A stretch of 55,648 nt of DNA from UBA3210 sp963610315. Lineage in GTDB: Bacteria > Bacillota_I > Bacilli_A > RFN20 > CAG-449. The notes beneath the pieces are model-generated. The model ran no database searches, was not told where the DNA came from, and worked only from the letters and a program-made list of their open reading frames with translations. Below, in pieces: positions 43,664 through 53,562 of the stretch. Position 1 is the stretch's first letter. Every line of letters starts with the position of its first letter. The position numbers and the translations under genes are program-made. The stretch lies in NCBI GenBank assembly GCA_963610315.1, contig CAVDMV010000011.1:1-55648 (forward strand), in the 5' to 3' direction.

Positions 43664-45109
43664 TTACTTTTTCCAGTTATTATCTTTTAAGAATTTAACT
43701 GTTGCTTCTTTATCCATTGGGGCACTTATAAAGTAACCTTGGAAGAACTTAACTCCATGTTCCATCATGTAATTAACAGATTCTTCATCTTCTACCTTTA
43801 ATGAACAAATATCAATCTTGTGTTGAGAACATGTTTCAACAAGCATTTCATTAATCTTACGATTAACGAATGATTCTTTACCTTCAAGTAAATCACTTGA
43901 TGTAATCTTAATCATATTAACATCACGTTTTTCAAGTTTCATAATGTTATTTGAATCAAGACCGAAGTGATCAACCGCGACTTTAAAGCCATTCTTTCTA
44001 AATGCATTTAAAGTATCTTCAATTGTCTTATATTTTTCATATAAAGCATATTCTTCAATTTCAATACAAATCGCGGAAGTAGGAACATTATTCTTCTTAC
44101 AGATATCACTAAATTCATTAACAACATTAGTATTTAATAATTGTTTAACAGATAAGTTGACGCTGAAGAAGATATTGTTCTTTTTAAATAACGCGGCATT
44201 TTCATTATAATATAAACATATCGCAGTTATTTCCCATTTACCTACCCAGATGATATCACCTGAATTTTCAAGAACACTTAAGAACTTGTTAGGTGAAAGA
44301 ACGCCGAGGGTTGGATGTTCCCATCTAATAAGAGCTTCAAAAGAAACGATTTGATTTCTTGCATAATCAACCATTGGTTGGTAATAAAGAGTAAATTCTT
44401 GTTTCTTAATCGCAGATCTAATTTCATTATAATAAGCGACGTTTTCTTTTTCTGTTTCATCAAATTGAGATGAATAGACGGCATATCTCTTATTTTCTAA
44501 CTTATGGTTCATATATAACGCTAAATCAGCTTTAGAAATTAAATCTTCCGCGGATACCGCATGAGATGGATAGAATGAAATACCTAAGTTACAAGCAAAG
44601 CTTGTTTCAACGTTCATACCAGTGACTTCAATTGGTTTTTCAATTGTATCAACAAGTAAATCAGCAAAACTATATAATCTATCTTTAGAGATTTGACCTC
44701 TTAAAAGAATGATATATGAGTCAGAGTCTTCGTTATATTCAGCGAATATACCATTTTTAGGAAGAATGTTAATAACATTTTGAACTAAGTGTTCTCTTAA
44801 AATCATCGCATTCTTTTTACCAAAAGATTCTTCGAGTTCACTAACATTAGTTAATTCAAAGATGAAGACGCTTGCTTCTTTTGATAAACGATATGTTTTA
44901 ATAAATGAATCTAAAGCTTGTATAACACCTTTTTTGGTCATTAAGCCTAGATCTACTTTCTTGTTTAATCTTTCTGCCTTAATGCGTTTAAATTCACGGA
45001 CAATCGACCAAACAAGCAATCCGGATAAAAGTATAATAACTACGACAATAACAACTACGAATACTGGATTACCAGCTTGAACACCAGTTTCTTCGATTAA
45101 AAATCTCAT
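43664..45109 (-). CDS. Membrane protein with degenerate GGDEF and degenerate EAL domains
   Basis: A 481-residue protein with one N-terminal membrane helix (about 15-38), a GGDEF-like domain without the GGDEF loop (YNEDSDSYIILL at its place), and an EAL domain. EALIRWEHP keeps the first catalytic Glu, but the DDFG motif is DHFG in VDHFGLDSNN, and the AEGVE Glu segment reads CSLKVEDEE. Loss of these metal ligands suggests it binds c-di-GMP or partners without hydrolysing it. It starts 2 bp after the active-looking EAL gene and is the last gene of the cluster. Confidence 0.85.
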   Translation of the reverse strand: MRFLIEETGVQAGNPVFVVVIVVVIILLSGLLVWSIVREFKRIKAERLNKKVDLGLMTKKGVIQALDSFIKTYRLSKEASVFIFELTNVSELEESFGKKNAMILREHLVQNVINILPKNGIFAEYNEDSDSYIILLRGQISKDRLYSFADLLVDTIEKPIEVTGMNVETSFACNLGISFYPSHAVSAEDLISKADLALYMNHKLENKRYAVYSSQFDETEKENVAYYNEIRSAIKKQEFTLYYQPMVDYARNQIVSFEALIRWEHPTLGVLSPNKFLSVLENSGDIIWVGKWEITAICLYYNENAALFKKNNIFFSVNLSVKQLLNTNVVNEFSDICKKNNVPTSAICIEIEEYALYEKYKTIEDTLNAFRKNGFKVAVDHFGLDSNNIMKLEKRDVNMIKITSSDLLEGKESFVNRKINEMLVETCSQHKIDICSLKVEDEESVNYMMEHGVKFFQGYFISAPMDKEATVKFLKDNNWKK

Positions 45110-45111
45110 AA

Positions 45112-47691
45112 TTATTTAACCTCCTTTTTTCTTTTGATTGATAATGCTTTCTTTGCATTTTCTTTAGTAACAGGTTTAGAGAAGTAATATCCTTGGATAT
45201 TAGTGCAATGACGTGTCTCTAAGAATTCAATTTGATATTCATCTTCAACACCTTCTGCAACTACTTGTAATGATAAGTCATTCGCGATATTAATGATATT
45301 TGTAATAATACTACGATATGCTTTATCACCTTTAATGCCATCGATAAATTCTTTATCTAGTTTAATGACATCAACTGGTAATTCTCCTAAATATTTTAAT
45401 GAGGAGAATCCCATACCGAAGTCATCTAGATATATCTTAATACCGAAGCTTCTAAGATATTCAAGTTTAGAAATGACATCAGTCATTGATTCAATTAAGT
45501 AAGTTTCAGTAATCTCGACACATATAGAAGAATAAGGAACATCATATTCTTTATACATATTAACTAGCTTTTGGATAAATCCTCTTTGAGCGAGTTGAGC
45601 AGGAGATACGTTTACTGATACATGTAAGTAAGGATCATTTAATTCTTTCATCAACTTAAATGATTCTCTTAAGGTAAATAAACCAATGTCATTAATTAAA
45701 CCAGTCTTCTCTGCGACTGTAATATATGTAAGAGGAGACTCATATTTGTATTTAGGATTATTCCATCTAATTAAACATTCAAAGCCGTTTACTTTATCGT
45801 CTTTTAATGAATAGTTAGGTTGGAATACAGCCTGAAATTCGTTATTTTCTAAACCGTGCTTAATATCATCCGCGACACGTATATCTTTTGAATATATTTC
45901 TTCTAGACCTTCATCATAGATCTTATATGAATGATCTTTGACGTTTTTTGCGTTATCTGAGGCTAGTCTTACCTTATCAATGATACTAAGTGGGGTTACG
46001 TGATTTCCTCTTATTTGATTTAAAGGATATAAACCATAGACTACTTGTAAATCCATTTCTTGTGAAAGGACTTTAGTTGGTTTCTTCATCTCGTTATCAA
46101 GACGAGTGAAGAATTTATTTAAATCGTGATATGTATCTTTAAATTCATAGATGAAAGCGAAGTTATCATCTTTGATATTATAGATTTCATATTCACCAAG
46201 TAATCCTTTTAATTTATTTAAGATTTGAATATTAATTAAAGATAGGATTCTTTCTCCATAGAGTTTAGATAATTCATCTTTGTTCTTATTGTTTACATAT
46301 ATTAAATATTTATTCTTTGTATCTAAATTAGTATCAATTAAATAATCATTTAATTTATGAATTAAACATTTAATATTGTATATTCCATATGTATCATCTT
46401 TATAAAGTTCAGCATTTTCTTCTTCATTTACTTTAACATTACTTACTACTGTAACATCAGAAGAAGTTTCTTCACCAACTAATTGATAACCATTAGATAA
46501 TTTAAGAATAGTAAATTTAATATTCTTACTTTCACCTTGTTTATCATCAACTTTCATTGTTAATGAAGGATATTCATTTAATAATTTATCAATTAAGTTC
46601 GCATTACCATCTAGTTCAAGAATTTCAAATCCTCCTAGATAAGAAGATCTTACTCCTAAAGAAGAGAACTTCTTATTCATTGAGATAACTTTACCTTTCT
46701 TATTAACGACTAAGACGTAATGAAGATCATCTTTAAAGTCTGCGACTAATTTAGAATTCTTCTTTTTCATAATATTGTACGTAGATAATAAAGAGATTGT
46801 AAATAAAGCCATAAGAGCGATAATACAAGCTCCATAGATATAAGTTACATATCTTACCGCACGATAATATGATGAAACATAACTATCAGTAATAAGGGCA
46901 TAAATATAAAGTGAGTCGCTTGAATAATTATTATCAAGTAATGACGCATGACCAACTAAATATTTATTACCCTTAATAGTTAGTAAGCCTACTTTATTTT
47001 GACAACTATCGATATATGTATTTAATGAATTAACATCTTCATAATTATCAAATAAAGATGAATAATAAGTGATTGACTTATCAAATGTATTAGAAACAAT
47101 ATAGCTATTCTTTGTTAATATTAAATAAGAAGGAGAATAATCCGTTCCTAAAGAAGAAGTTAATACTGTTTCAAATGATGAGAATGATTCTAAAGCGAAT
47201 AAATGGATCTTACTTCCTTCAAAAGAGAAGTTATAAAATATTGTTGTTTCTTCAACGACTGGAGTATTAAAGATATAACTTGAATCAACAATAGAAAGTT
47301 TTTGGCTGTATACTCTTTCTTTAATGTTGATCTTATCAGTCTTAAAGGAGCTAGTTTCAGTATTAGAAGAAGTTAATAATGTATATTCATTAGTATCTTC
47401 ATTAAAATAACCTACTCCATAAATACCATCTTTATTAAATTTATTATAAAGAGAAGTAAGTGAAGAGGAATTTCCTTCTAGAGAATAAGTAACAATATAT
47501 TTACTCATCTCATCATAACTACTCTTTGTATAAGCATTAACGTAAGTTGCCGTTTGAGCAGTTATCTCATTTATATTCTTTTTAGAATTTGTTTCGATAA
47601 TGGAATTGACAATAAGAAAATAACCAACAGTTACAATTACTGAAGAAATAATACTAATAATTAAACATATTATTGCACTAGTCTTTTTCAT
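45112..47691 (-). CDS. Sensor protein with intact-looking EAL phosphodiesterase domain
   Basis: An 859-residue membrane protein: helix 1 (about 8-28), an outer sensor region of about 250 residues (Cache-like by position), helix 2 (about 280-305), a PAS-like segment (about 320-410), a GGDEF-like domain without its motif (IKDDNFAF at that place), and a C-terminal EAL domain. EAL is ECL in NGFECLIRW, but the catalytic Glu, the ITET segment, DDFGMGFSSL, KLDKEF and VVAEGVEDE are all kept, so c-di-GMP hydrolysis is expected. It overlaps the second SipW-like gene by 14 bp. Confidence 0.9.
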   Translation of the reverse strand: MKKTSAIICLIISIISSVIVTVGYFLIVNSIIETNSKKNINEITAQTATYVNAYTKSSYDEMSKYIVTYSLEGNSSSLTSLYNKFNKDGIYGVGYFNEDTNEYTLLTSSNTETSSFKTDKINIKERVYSQKLSIVDSSYIFNTPVVEETTIFYNFSFEGSKIHLFALESFSSFETVLTSSLGTDYSPSYLILTKNSYIVSNTFDKSITYYSSLFDNYEDVNSLNTYIDSCQNKVGLLTIKGNKYLVGHASLLDNNYSSDSLYIYALITDSYVSSYYRAVRYVTYIYGACIIALMALFTISLLSTYNIMKKKNSKLVADFKDDLHYVLVVNKKGKVISMNKKFSSLGVRSSYLGGFEILELDGNANLIDKLLNEYPSLTMKVDDKQGESKNIKFTILKLSNGYQLVGEETSSDVTVVSNVKVNEEENAELYKDDTYGIYNIKCLIHKLNDYLIDTNLDTKNKYLIYVNNKNKDELSKLYGERILSLINIQILNKLKGLLGEYEIYNIKDDNFAFIYEFKDTYHDLNKFFTRLDNEMKKPTKVLSQEMDLQVVYGLYPLNQIRGNHVTPLSIIDKVRLASDNAKNVKDHSYKIYDEGLEEIYSKDIRVADDIKHGLENNEFQAVFQPNYSLKDDKVNGFECLIRWNNPKYKYESPLTYITVAEKTGLINDIGLFTLRESFKLMKELNDPYLHVSVNVSPAQLAQRGFIQKLVNMYKEYDVPYSSICVEITETYLIESMTDVISKLEYLRSFGIKIYLDDFGMGFSSLKYLGELPVDVIKLDKEFIDGIKGDKAYRSIITNIINIANDLSLQVVAEGVEDEYQIEFLETRHCTNIQGYYFSKPVTKENAKKALSIKRKKEVK

Positions 47692-48307
47692 GATTATCTT
47701 CTTTTCCTAATTCTTTTAATATTTCTTGTTTTGCTTTTTCTATTTCTTTTTCTCTCTTCATCTTTTCTCTTAAGATGAGAATGTTTTTTGTTTCCATCGC
47801 GATAATCGCGAAAAGAATAACAAAGATGATGAGGAAGATCGTAATATTGGAAGATTTAAAAAAGCTAAATATCTTTCCAATCGTTGGATTTATTGATACT
47901 ACTTTGCCTAAGAAATTACTTTCAGAGACTAAGTAAGTATCTTGAATAGGGTTATTATCACCTTTAGTTATAAGTGAGTTAGTTAAACTATCAATACCAA
48001 TAACACGGTGAGTAATAACTTCTCCATAAATCATTTGTGATTCGTCAATACAATAGAAAGAGATTATATCATTTACGTTAATAGATGAATAGGCTACTTT
48101 CTTAATAATGACCATTTCTCCTACATTAATCGTCCCTTCCATAGAATTAGTCGCGACGACCATAAAGTAATAACCGAATAAACATGTAGGAGTGTTAGTT
48201 GCTAGTCCTATAATAACTTTAATTATTATATAAACTATTAATGAGCATATAATCCCTAAAAGAATATATCCTATTATTTTTCCTAACTTCTTTTTATTCA
48301 TTTTCAT
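47678..48307 (-). CDS. SipW-like signal peptidase I (second copy)
   Basis: A 209-residue membrane serine protease. An N-terminal helix (about 10-33) leads to the Ser motif ATNSMEGTINVGEMVII, and later the box ITHRVIGID has His in place of the usual general-base Lys, the hallmark of SipW/ER-type peptidases. A second helix (about 155-175) precedes a charged coiled tail. SipW enzymes cleave TasA/camelysin-type exported proteins. It starts 5 bp after the DUF2357 gene ends and overlaps the EAL gene, so translation is coupled. No clear ribosome site is visible. Confidence 0.88.
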   Translation of the reverse strand: MKMNKKKLGKIIGYILLGIICSLIVYIIIKVIIGLATNTPTCLFGYYFMVVATNSMEGTINVGEMVIIKKVAYSSINVNDIISFYCIDESQMIYGEVITHRVIGIDSLTNSLITKGDNNPIQDTYLVSESNFLGKVVSINPTIGKIFSFFKSSNITIFLIIFVILFAIIAMETKNILILREKMKREKEIEKAKQEILKELGKEDNHEKD

Positions 48308-48312
48308 ATTAG

Positions 48313-50877
48313 TTATTTGTTTAAGTCCTTGAAGGAAGGTACTTTTGTTTCTTTACCTTGTCTACCAGAGGAAGATTTTCTTAAGAAAGCAAAACGTGCA
48401 TTCTTTCTAGTTGAAGCATCAACGCTTGGTTTAGTTTTAGTGTCACTATTAAAGGTTGGTAATACTCCATCATTACGTTCATTAATTTCTTTAAATGAAG
48501 GTATATGTTCATTACTTTCTTCTATAGCGTTAGTATCTTCTTGAGGAACTTCGTCTTTAGTTTCTTCAACTTCAGTAGGTTCTTCATAAGGAACTTCTTC
48601 ATTAGTATCTTCTACTTCATTAGTAGGAGTAACTTCTTGAGGAATATCTTTTCTAGCTTCAGAATCTTCATTTACTTGAGGAATAGTTTCTTCTTCAACA
48701 GAAGGAACTTGTTCTTCTACAGTAGGAACTTCTTCGTTAACTGGAGTTACTTCTTCGTTAGTAGGAGGAACTTCTTCACTTTCTTTTAACTTCATAGCTT
48801 GAAGTTCTTTAAATGATGGTACTCTAGTTTCTTTACCTTTATTACGTCTAGCTTTATGTAATAAGTTAAATTTATCATTTGTAGAACTTTCTTCACTTGG
48901 AGTGACATCTGTTTCTTCAGTAACAATAGGTTCTTCAACTGTAGGAGTAACTACTTCTTCTACTGGTGTTTCTTCTTCTAGTTTAGCCTTATTTTCCTCA
49001 TTAAGAGATTGTAATTCTTTAAATGAAGGTACTTTATTTTCTTTTCCACCTTTTCTTCCTTTTGATAAATTACGTAAATATGCGTATTTATCAATAGATT
49101 TATCTTCTTGTGGAACTTCTTCGGTAGTAGTAGGTTCTTCAATAATAGGTGAAGAAGTATTTGGGTTTTCTTCTTCAACGTTATTATTATCTTTATTTAA
49201 TTCCTTAAATGAAGGTACTTTATTTTCTTTACCAGCTTTACCTCTACGAGCGTTACGTAAATAAGCATATTTATTAGTTTGAGGTTTAGCTTCTTCTGTA
49301 GGTGCAGTTTCTTCAGTAGTAACATTATCTTTAACTTCTTCAGTAGGTGAGACTACGTCATTAACTGGAGATTCTTGACCTTCAGTAGCTTCATTAAGTT
49401 CTTCTTCAGGAATAACTTCACCATTTTCAAGGCGTTGTTGTAAGCGATAGAGACGTAATTGTTCTTCTCTCTTCGCTTTAAGCTCTTCTCTATATCTCTT
49501 ATCTTCTTCTTCAAATCTCGCGAGATCTCTTTCAGCTTTCTTAAGCTTTTCTTCCATCTTCATAAGATCTTGTTTCTTAAGATAGATGATTGTTTTATAC
49601 ATTGATCTAACACGTTTTAAATATAAATAACGAGCTTGTCTTTGTTCTTCATAAGGTGTTGTTTCTGGAGGTAATTTCTCTTCAAGAGATTCAATAATTT
49701 CTTTTTGAATTCCATTTTCAATCTTTTGCATACGTCTATAGACAGTAACAAAGGATTTATTATAAGAGATACCAGCATTAACATCCTTAGTAAATTCTTG
49801 TTTATATTTCTTTTTAGAACGATTATAAAAATATTCAGAAATAGTAGGATCTTCTAAATCCTTACCTTCTAATTTATCATGATCGCCAGCGATAAGGTTT
49901 CTAACGTTAATAGGAGCCTTTTCTTTCTTATACTTATATGGTAAGAGTTCATATGTTTCACTTCTTTCCATTTGGTTACAGGAAATAAGTGAATAGTTTA
50001 AGATAAACATATCGCATACATCTTGAATAAAGGTATTATCAAAAGTAAGGTCTTTATCCATTAAGTCAAGATCGATACCAAGTTGACGATAACTATCTAA
50101 GAATTGCCATAATTTAAGACAAGAATTGTAGTTAACGCTTCCTTGAATGATATTAGTCTTTAAAATAGGTGGAACGACTGGTTTAGAATTTCTCTTAAGT
50201 TCAATATAGAACTGAGAATTCATAAAACCACGAATATAGTTTCTAATCGTTTCAATATCTTCTAGTAATTCAACATTCTTTTTAGAGATTTCATCGTTAA
50301 TTTCATTTTTAACACTTAAATCAATGGTCGCTTCAATATCATAATTTCTCCATTTAAAGGTTGATTTAGCGTTTAAATGGTCTTTTTGATATGACTTAAC
50401 TGAATCTAAGATAGAATTGTATCTTAGTTCAATAAAAGCCGCGAGTTTATTAATAAGAGTCATTACAAATCTATTTTCATAGATGATAATTGTATCTTCA
50501 TATGTAGTAGAAAGTATCTTACTAGGGACGATAGTTCCATCGTCTCTAATTTCTTGAACATTTTGTACATGACTTGATAAGTGTTGGACTGAACGAGAAT
50601 TAATTTTCTTAGCCCTTTGAATAGGTGCGACATCTTCAATCGCTTCCATAAAGTTTCTTGGGTTTCTAACAATTGCTTCAACATAAGTTAAATTATTTTT
50701 AATAACTTCAATCCAAGTTGAGTCAAATGTTAATTGTTGACGAGATCTTTTTTGATATACTTCTAATTTACCACCTTTAATGGCATTAAGCATTTCTTTA
50801 TAAAAAGCATCTTGAGATTTCTCTTCGACTAATTCTAATATATCTTTATAATATTCTTTTTCAACATTCTCTGCCAT
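48313..50877 (-). CDS. DUF2357-like protein with repeated VPSFKEL tail motifs
   Basis: An 854-residue protein. Residues about 1-400 look like the DUF2357/McrC-related region (DSTWIEVIKNNLTYVEAIVRNPRNFM ... YEDTIIIYENRFVMTLINKL), usually partner to McrB-like ATPases. A coiled coil (about 400-490) follows. The last 350 residues are an E/P/T/V-rich disordered tail that carries five copies of a short motif: VPSFKEL, IPSFKEI or VPSFKDL near residues 550, 612, 685, 790 and 845. Four of these are preceded by an aromatic-Leu-basic block such as KYAYLRNARRGK. No Cys pair or signal is present, so the tail is cytoplasmic. It follows the McrB-like gene by 15 bp. Confidence 0.75.
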   Translation of the reverse strand: MAENVEKEYYKDILELVEEKSQDAFYKEMLNAIKGGKLEVYQKRSRQQLTFDSTWIEVIKNNLTYVEAIVRNPRNFMEAIEDVAPIQRAKKINSRSVQHLSSHVQNVQEIRDDGTIVPSKILSTTYEDTIIIYENRFVMTLINKLAAFIELRYNSILDSVKSYQKDHLNAKSTFKWRNYDIEATIDLSVKNEINDEISKKNVELLEDIETIRNYIRGFMNSQFYIELKRNSKPVVPPILKTNIIQGSVNYNSCLKLWQFLDSYRQLGIDLDLMDKDLTFDNTFIQDVCDMFILNYSLISCNQMERSETYELLPYKYKKEKAPINVRNLIAGDHDKLEGKDLEDPTISEYFYNRSKKKYKQEFTKDVNAGISYNKSFVTVYRRMQKIENGIQKEIIESLEEKLPPETTPYEEQRQARYLYLKRVRSMYKTIIYLKKQDLMKMEEKLKKAERDLARFEEEDKRYREELKAKREEQLRLYRLQQRLENGEVIPEEELNEATEGQESPVNDVVSPTEEVKDNVTTEETAPTEEAKPQTNKYAYLRNARRGKAGKENKVPSFKELNKDNNNVEEENPNTSSPIIEEPTTTEEVPQEDKSIDKYAYLRNLSKGRKGGKENKVPSFKELQSLNEENKAKLEEETPVEEVVTPTVEEPIVTEETDVTPSEESSTNDKFNLLHKARRNKGKETRVPSFKELQAMKLKESEEVPPTNEEVTPVNEEVPTVEEQVPSVEEETIPQVNEDSEARKDIPQEVTPTNEVEDTNEEVPYEEPTEVEETKDEVPQEDTNAIEESNEHIPSFKEINERNDGVLPTFNSDTKTKPSVDASTRKNARFAFLRKSSSGRQGKETKVPSFKDLNK

Positions 50878-50892
50878 AATCTACCTCACTTA

Positions 50893-52485
50893 CTAAGATG
50901 CAAGTTTTAATAAATCACGTAAGTATGCGATTGATTCTCCAAATGCGTCTTTACCAAATAATTTTTGAAGTAATGCGATTAAACCTTCTAATTCTTGTTT
51001 TAAGAATGGTAAGTTTAACGCTTCAAACTTCTTAAAGATCTTTGTACAGATCATATAGTCTAAACCTTCTAGTTCTGTGTTGCCACATGCAACATAGACT
51101 GGAACGAATAATTTAATTTGTTTTAAAATACGGTTACCAAAAGCAATCTTGAAATTGTCTTGTACATAGATATCAATCTTTTCGATTGAGTCTAAGCTCT
51201 TCAATGAGATTGGATGAGCTTGTGCTGCTTCGTCAAATATCTTTTGTAAGTAATCATAAGATAAGTTAATTGGTTCAGTAAATGGTGCGTCAAAGTATTT
51301 CGCTCTTTCGTTGAGGTAAAGAGTTACAGCTCTATCGTAAACCTTATCAGTAATTGTAAATGTAGAGTCATCTTTGTTAGCAGTACCAATGTACCAAACA
51401 TTTTGTGGAATAATTAATTTACCATCTTCTAAGTGTTTAGGATCACTTTCTAGTTGAGTAGGAACTAAGTCAATTCTCCATTCACTCTTATCAGGCATTT
51501 CCATGATGGATAAGAATTCTGCGAAATAGTATTCAATACGGGCTAAGTTTAATTCATCAAGAACGATTAAGTTAACATCTTCTCTATATGAAGCTTCGTA
51601 TAGAGCTTTTAAGAAATCTGTTTCATTAAATTTCTTAGTGAATTCATTTAAATATCCTAAGATTTCAGTTCTATCTCTCCATGAAGGTTGAACAGAAACA
51701 ATTGATGCTTGGTTCTTCATGAAACGAGAGAAAGCATATGGTAAGGAAGTTTTACCTGTACCAGAGATACCTTCTAAAATGATGATTTTAGATGTCGCTA
51801 AACCTGCAAGGAACTTAGAAATAATTTTCTTAGAATAATATAAATGTAATTGGCTTGCAGCATAGTTAACGAATTTATCAACGATTTCTGGTAGTCCAAT
51901 CATTTCGTCACTTGACATAGGGACTAAATACATACCATCTTTATATTTTTCATCAACTAAAGCAAGTTTACTAAATCTTGATGTAGATTCTACTTCAGTA
52001 GTTTCTTCTTTAGTAGTACTTGCTGTTCCTTCTAATGAAGTTGCAAAAGTGCCTAATTCTTTTTCACTGACTAGATCATCTCCATCAATAATATCTTTAT
52101 TTTCAAAACCGCCGAGTCTTAAAGATAAGATCTTATCCTTTTCTTTTGTCATACGCTTAACTTCTTGTTTTAAGTTAGCGATTTCAAATAATAGGTCTTC
52201 TTTATCTACTTCTTTCTTTCTAAATTTTAACCATCTACGTAAGATTTGAACAATCTTAATGATTAAGAGAACAAAGAAAGCAAGTGTAATACCATCAATA
52301 AGAACAAATAATATCCATGATACTACAGTGAAGGTAGATGAATAAGAACCAATTAATTGGAAATTAGTTATATGATTTCTAACTAAGATATCTGCGAATG
52401 CATTATATAAATATACGAAAAAATTACAAAATTGTTTCCATAAATTATACATGAATTCCAAATAATATTGGGCGAATTCATTCAT
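50893..52485 (-). CDS. Membrane-anchored McrB-like AAA+ protein
   Basis: A 530-residue protein with hydrophobic helices at about 48-82, a coiled coil (about 90-120), a linker with many Thr/Glu, and an AAA_5-type motor domain. Walker A is ILEGISGTGKTS (about 236-247), the segment VQPSWRDRTEILGY follows, and Walker B is LIVLDELNLARIEYYFAEFL (about 303-322), the typical McrB/MoxR-like (DELN) pattern. Arginine and sensor residues were not assigned. Such proteins normally serve DNA restriction as soluble rings; the membrane anchor here is unusual. The DUF2357 partner follows after 15 bp. Confidence 0.85.
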   Translation of the reverse strand: MNEFAQYYLEFMYNLWKQFCNFFVYLYNAFADILVRNHITNFQLIGSYSSTFTVVSWILFVLIDGITLAFFVLLIIKIVQILRRWLKFRKKEVDKEDLLFEIANLKQEVKRMTKEKDKILSLRLGGFENKDIIDGDDLVSEKELGTFATSLEGTASTTKEETTEVESTSRFSKLALVDEKYKDGMYLVPMSSDEMIGLPEIVDKFVNYAASQLHLYYSKKIISKFLAGLATSKIIILEGISGTGKTSLPYAFSRFMKNQASIVSVQPSWRDRTEILGYLNEFTKKFNETDFLKALYEASYREDVNLIVLDELNLARIEYYFAEFLSIMEMPDKSEWRIDLVPTQLESDPKHLEDGKLIIPQNVWYIGTANKDDSTFTITDKVYDRAVTLYLNERAKYFDAPFTEPINLSYDYLQKIFDEAAQAHPISLKSLDSIEKIDIYVQDNFKIAFGNRILKQIKLFVPVYVACGNTELEGLDYMICTKIFKKFEALNLPFLKQELEGLIALLQKLFGKDAFGESIAYLRDLLKLAS

Positions 52486-52563
52486 TTTTGAATCCCTCCT
52501 TAAATTTAAATTAAAATGTAAAGTTATTAAGAAATATTAATAACTTGTAAGTTTGTTTTTTTA

Positions 52564-53541
52564 TTAGTCACCTGTTGTTGATGTTTTTGTTTGTTCAACT
52601 GCAGTAAATGTAACACCAAATTCACATGTTTGTTGAAATACAGTATTTGAGCAAGCGTGGTCAGTACCATCGTACCAAACATACATTGATGTAGTTCCAT
52701 AATAGAATGCCTTATCTTCTGTATATACTGCATTTAATGGTTCAGTAACTTTGTGTTTATTATTATCAGATAATAAAGTGCAATTATATTGATCACCCTC
52801 TAATGGAGAATCTGGAACTAATTTATTCATTTGTTCTTTGTTATAATCATCATCAGTAGTTTTAGCGATTCTATAAACTGAAGCAGTAGTAGCGTTATTA
52901 TCTTGGAACGCAACTCTAATTACTTTGTCAACAGTTTGTATATCTTGGGCTAAATTAGTTATTGTATTACCATCTTTATTAGTAACATTAAGACTATTTT
53001 CTTTTAATGCAATATTAACATCATAACCAGTGGAAACTCTATATTTAAAATCTATCTTATAATAATAAGCTGTAGTAGATACAGTACCTTGAGTTGTAGA
53101 AGTAGTTCCATAAACATGAGTATTCTCATATTTTTTAACTTTATCTGCATTTATATTATCATATTGCCATGATTTATTAGATATAGTATTATTGATATTT
53201 ACTTGTCTAAAACCACTTGCGACTGTCATGCTAGCTGCATTACCAGATTCTTCGCCGTCAGTAGCTGCAGCAGTAACGCTAACAGGAGTAATCATTTCCC
53301 ATTTTGCATCGTCTTTACCTTTAATAGTGAAAGTTTCAGAATAAATTTCTTGTGTTTCACTTGATTTATCTTCATCTTTTAATAAAACAGATGAACCAGT
53401 TGTAACAGTAATGTCTAAACCAGTTAAATCAGCATTTTCACTCATTAAGAACCAAGCAAAGGTACTACCAACAGAAGAAACTAACGCTAAAGACAATGTA
53501 GCGATTGATAAGAGCAATTTTCCTTTCATTTTTCTTTTCAT
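52564..53541 (-). CDS. SipW-dependent secreted protein (TasA-like signal)
   Basis: A 325-residue exported protein. The signal MKRKMKGKLLLSIATLSLA is followed by a helix ending in GSTFAWF, the SipW-dependent signature in which the cleavage site is read by SipW-type peptidases. The mature part is Thr/Asn/Ser rich with strands, plausibly forming surface fibres or mesh as TasA does. The C-terminal MYVWYDGTDHACSNTVF is shared, with few changes, with the partial gene at the window end (YVWFDGTDYSCTNAIF), so they are paralogues. AAAGGAAA precedes the ATG by 8-9 bp. Confidence 0.88.
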   Translation of the reverse strand: MKRKMKGKLLLSIATLSLALVSSVGSTFAWFLMSENADLTGLDITVTTGSSVLLKDEDKSSETQEIYSETFTIKGKDDAKWEMITPVSVTAAATDGEESGNAASMTVASGFRQVNINNTISNKSWQYDNINADKVKKYENTHVYGTTSTTQGTVSTTAYYYKIDFKYRVSTGYDVNIALKENSLNVTNKDGNTITNLAQDIQTVDKVIRVAFQDNNATTASVYRIAKTTDDDYNKEQMNKLVPDSPLEGDQYNCTLLSDNNKHKVTEPLNAVYTEDKAFYYGTTSMYVWYDGTDHACSNTVFQQTCEFGVTFTAVEQTKTSTTGD

Positions 53542-53562
53542 TTTTTAATTTCCTTTCGATAA

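Noticed and set aside
48505..49264. Plus-strand open frames opposite the DUF2357 gene
   Set aside because: Low-complexity shadows of the E/P/T/V-rich tail; Ser/Phe-rich with no start signals.
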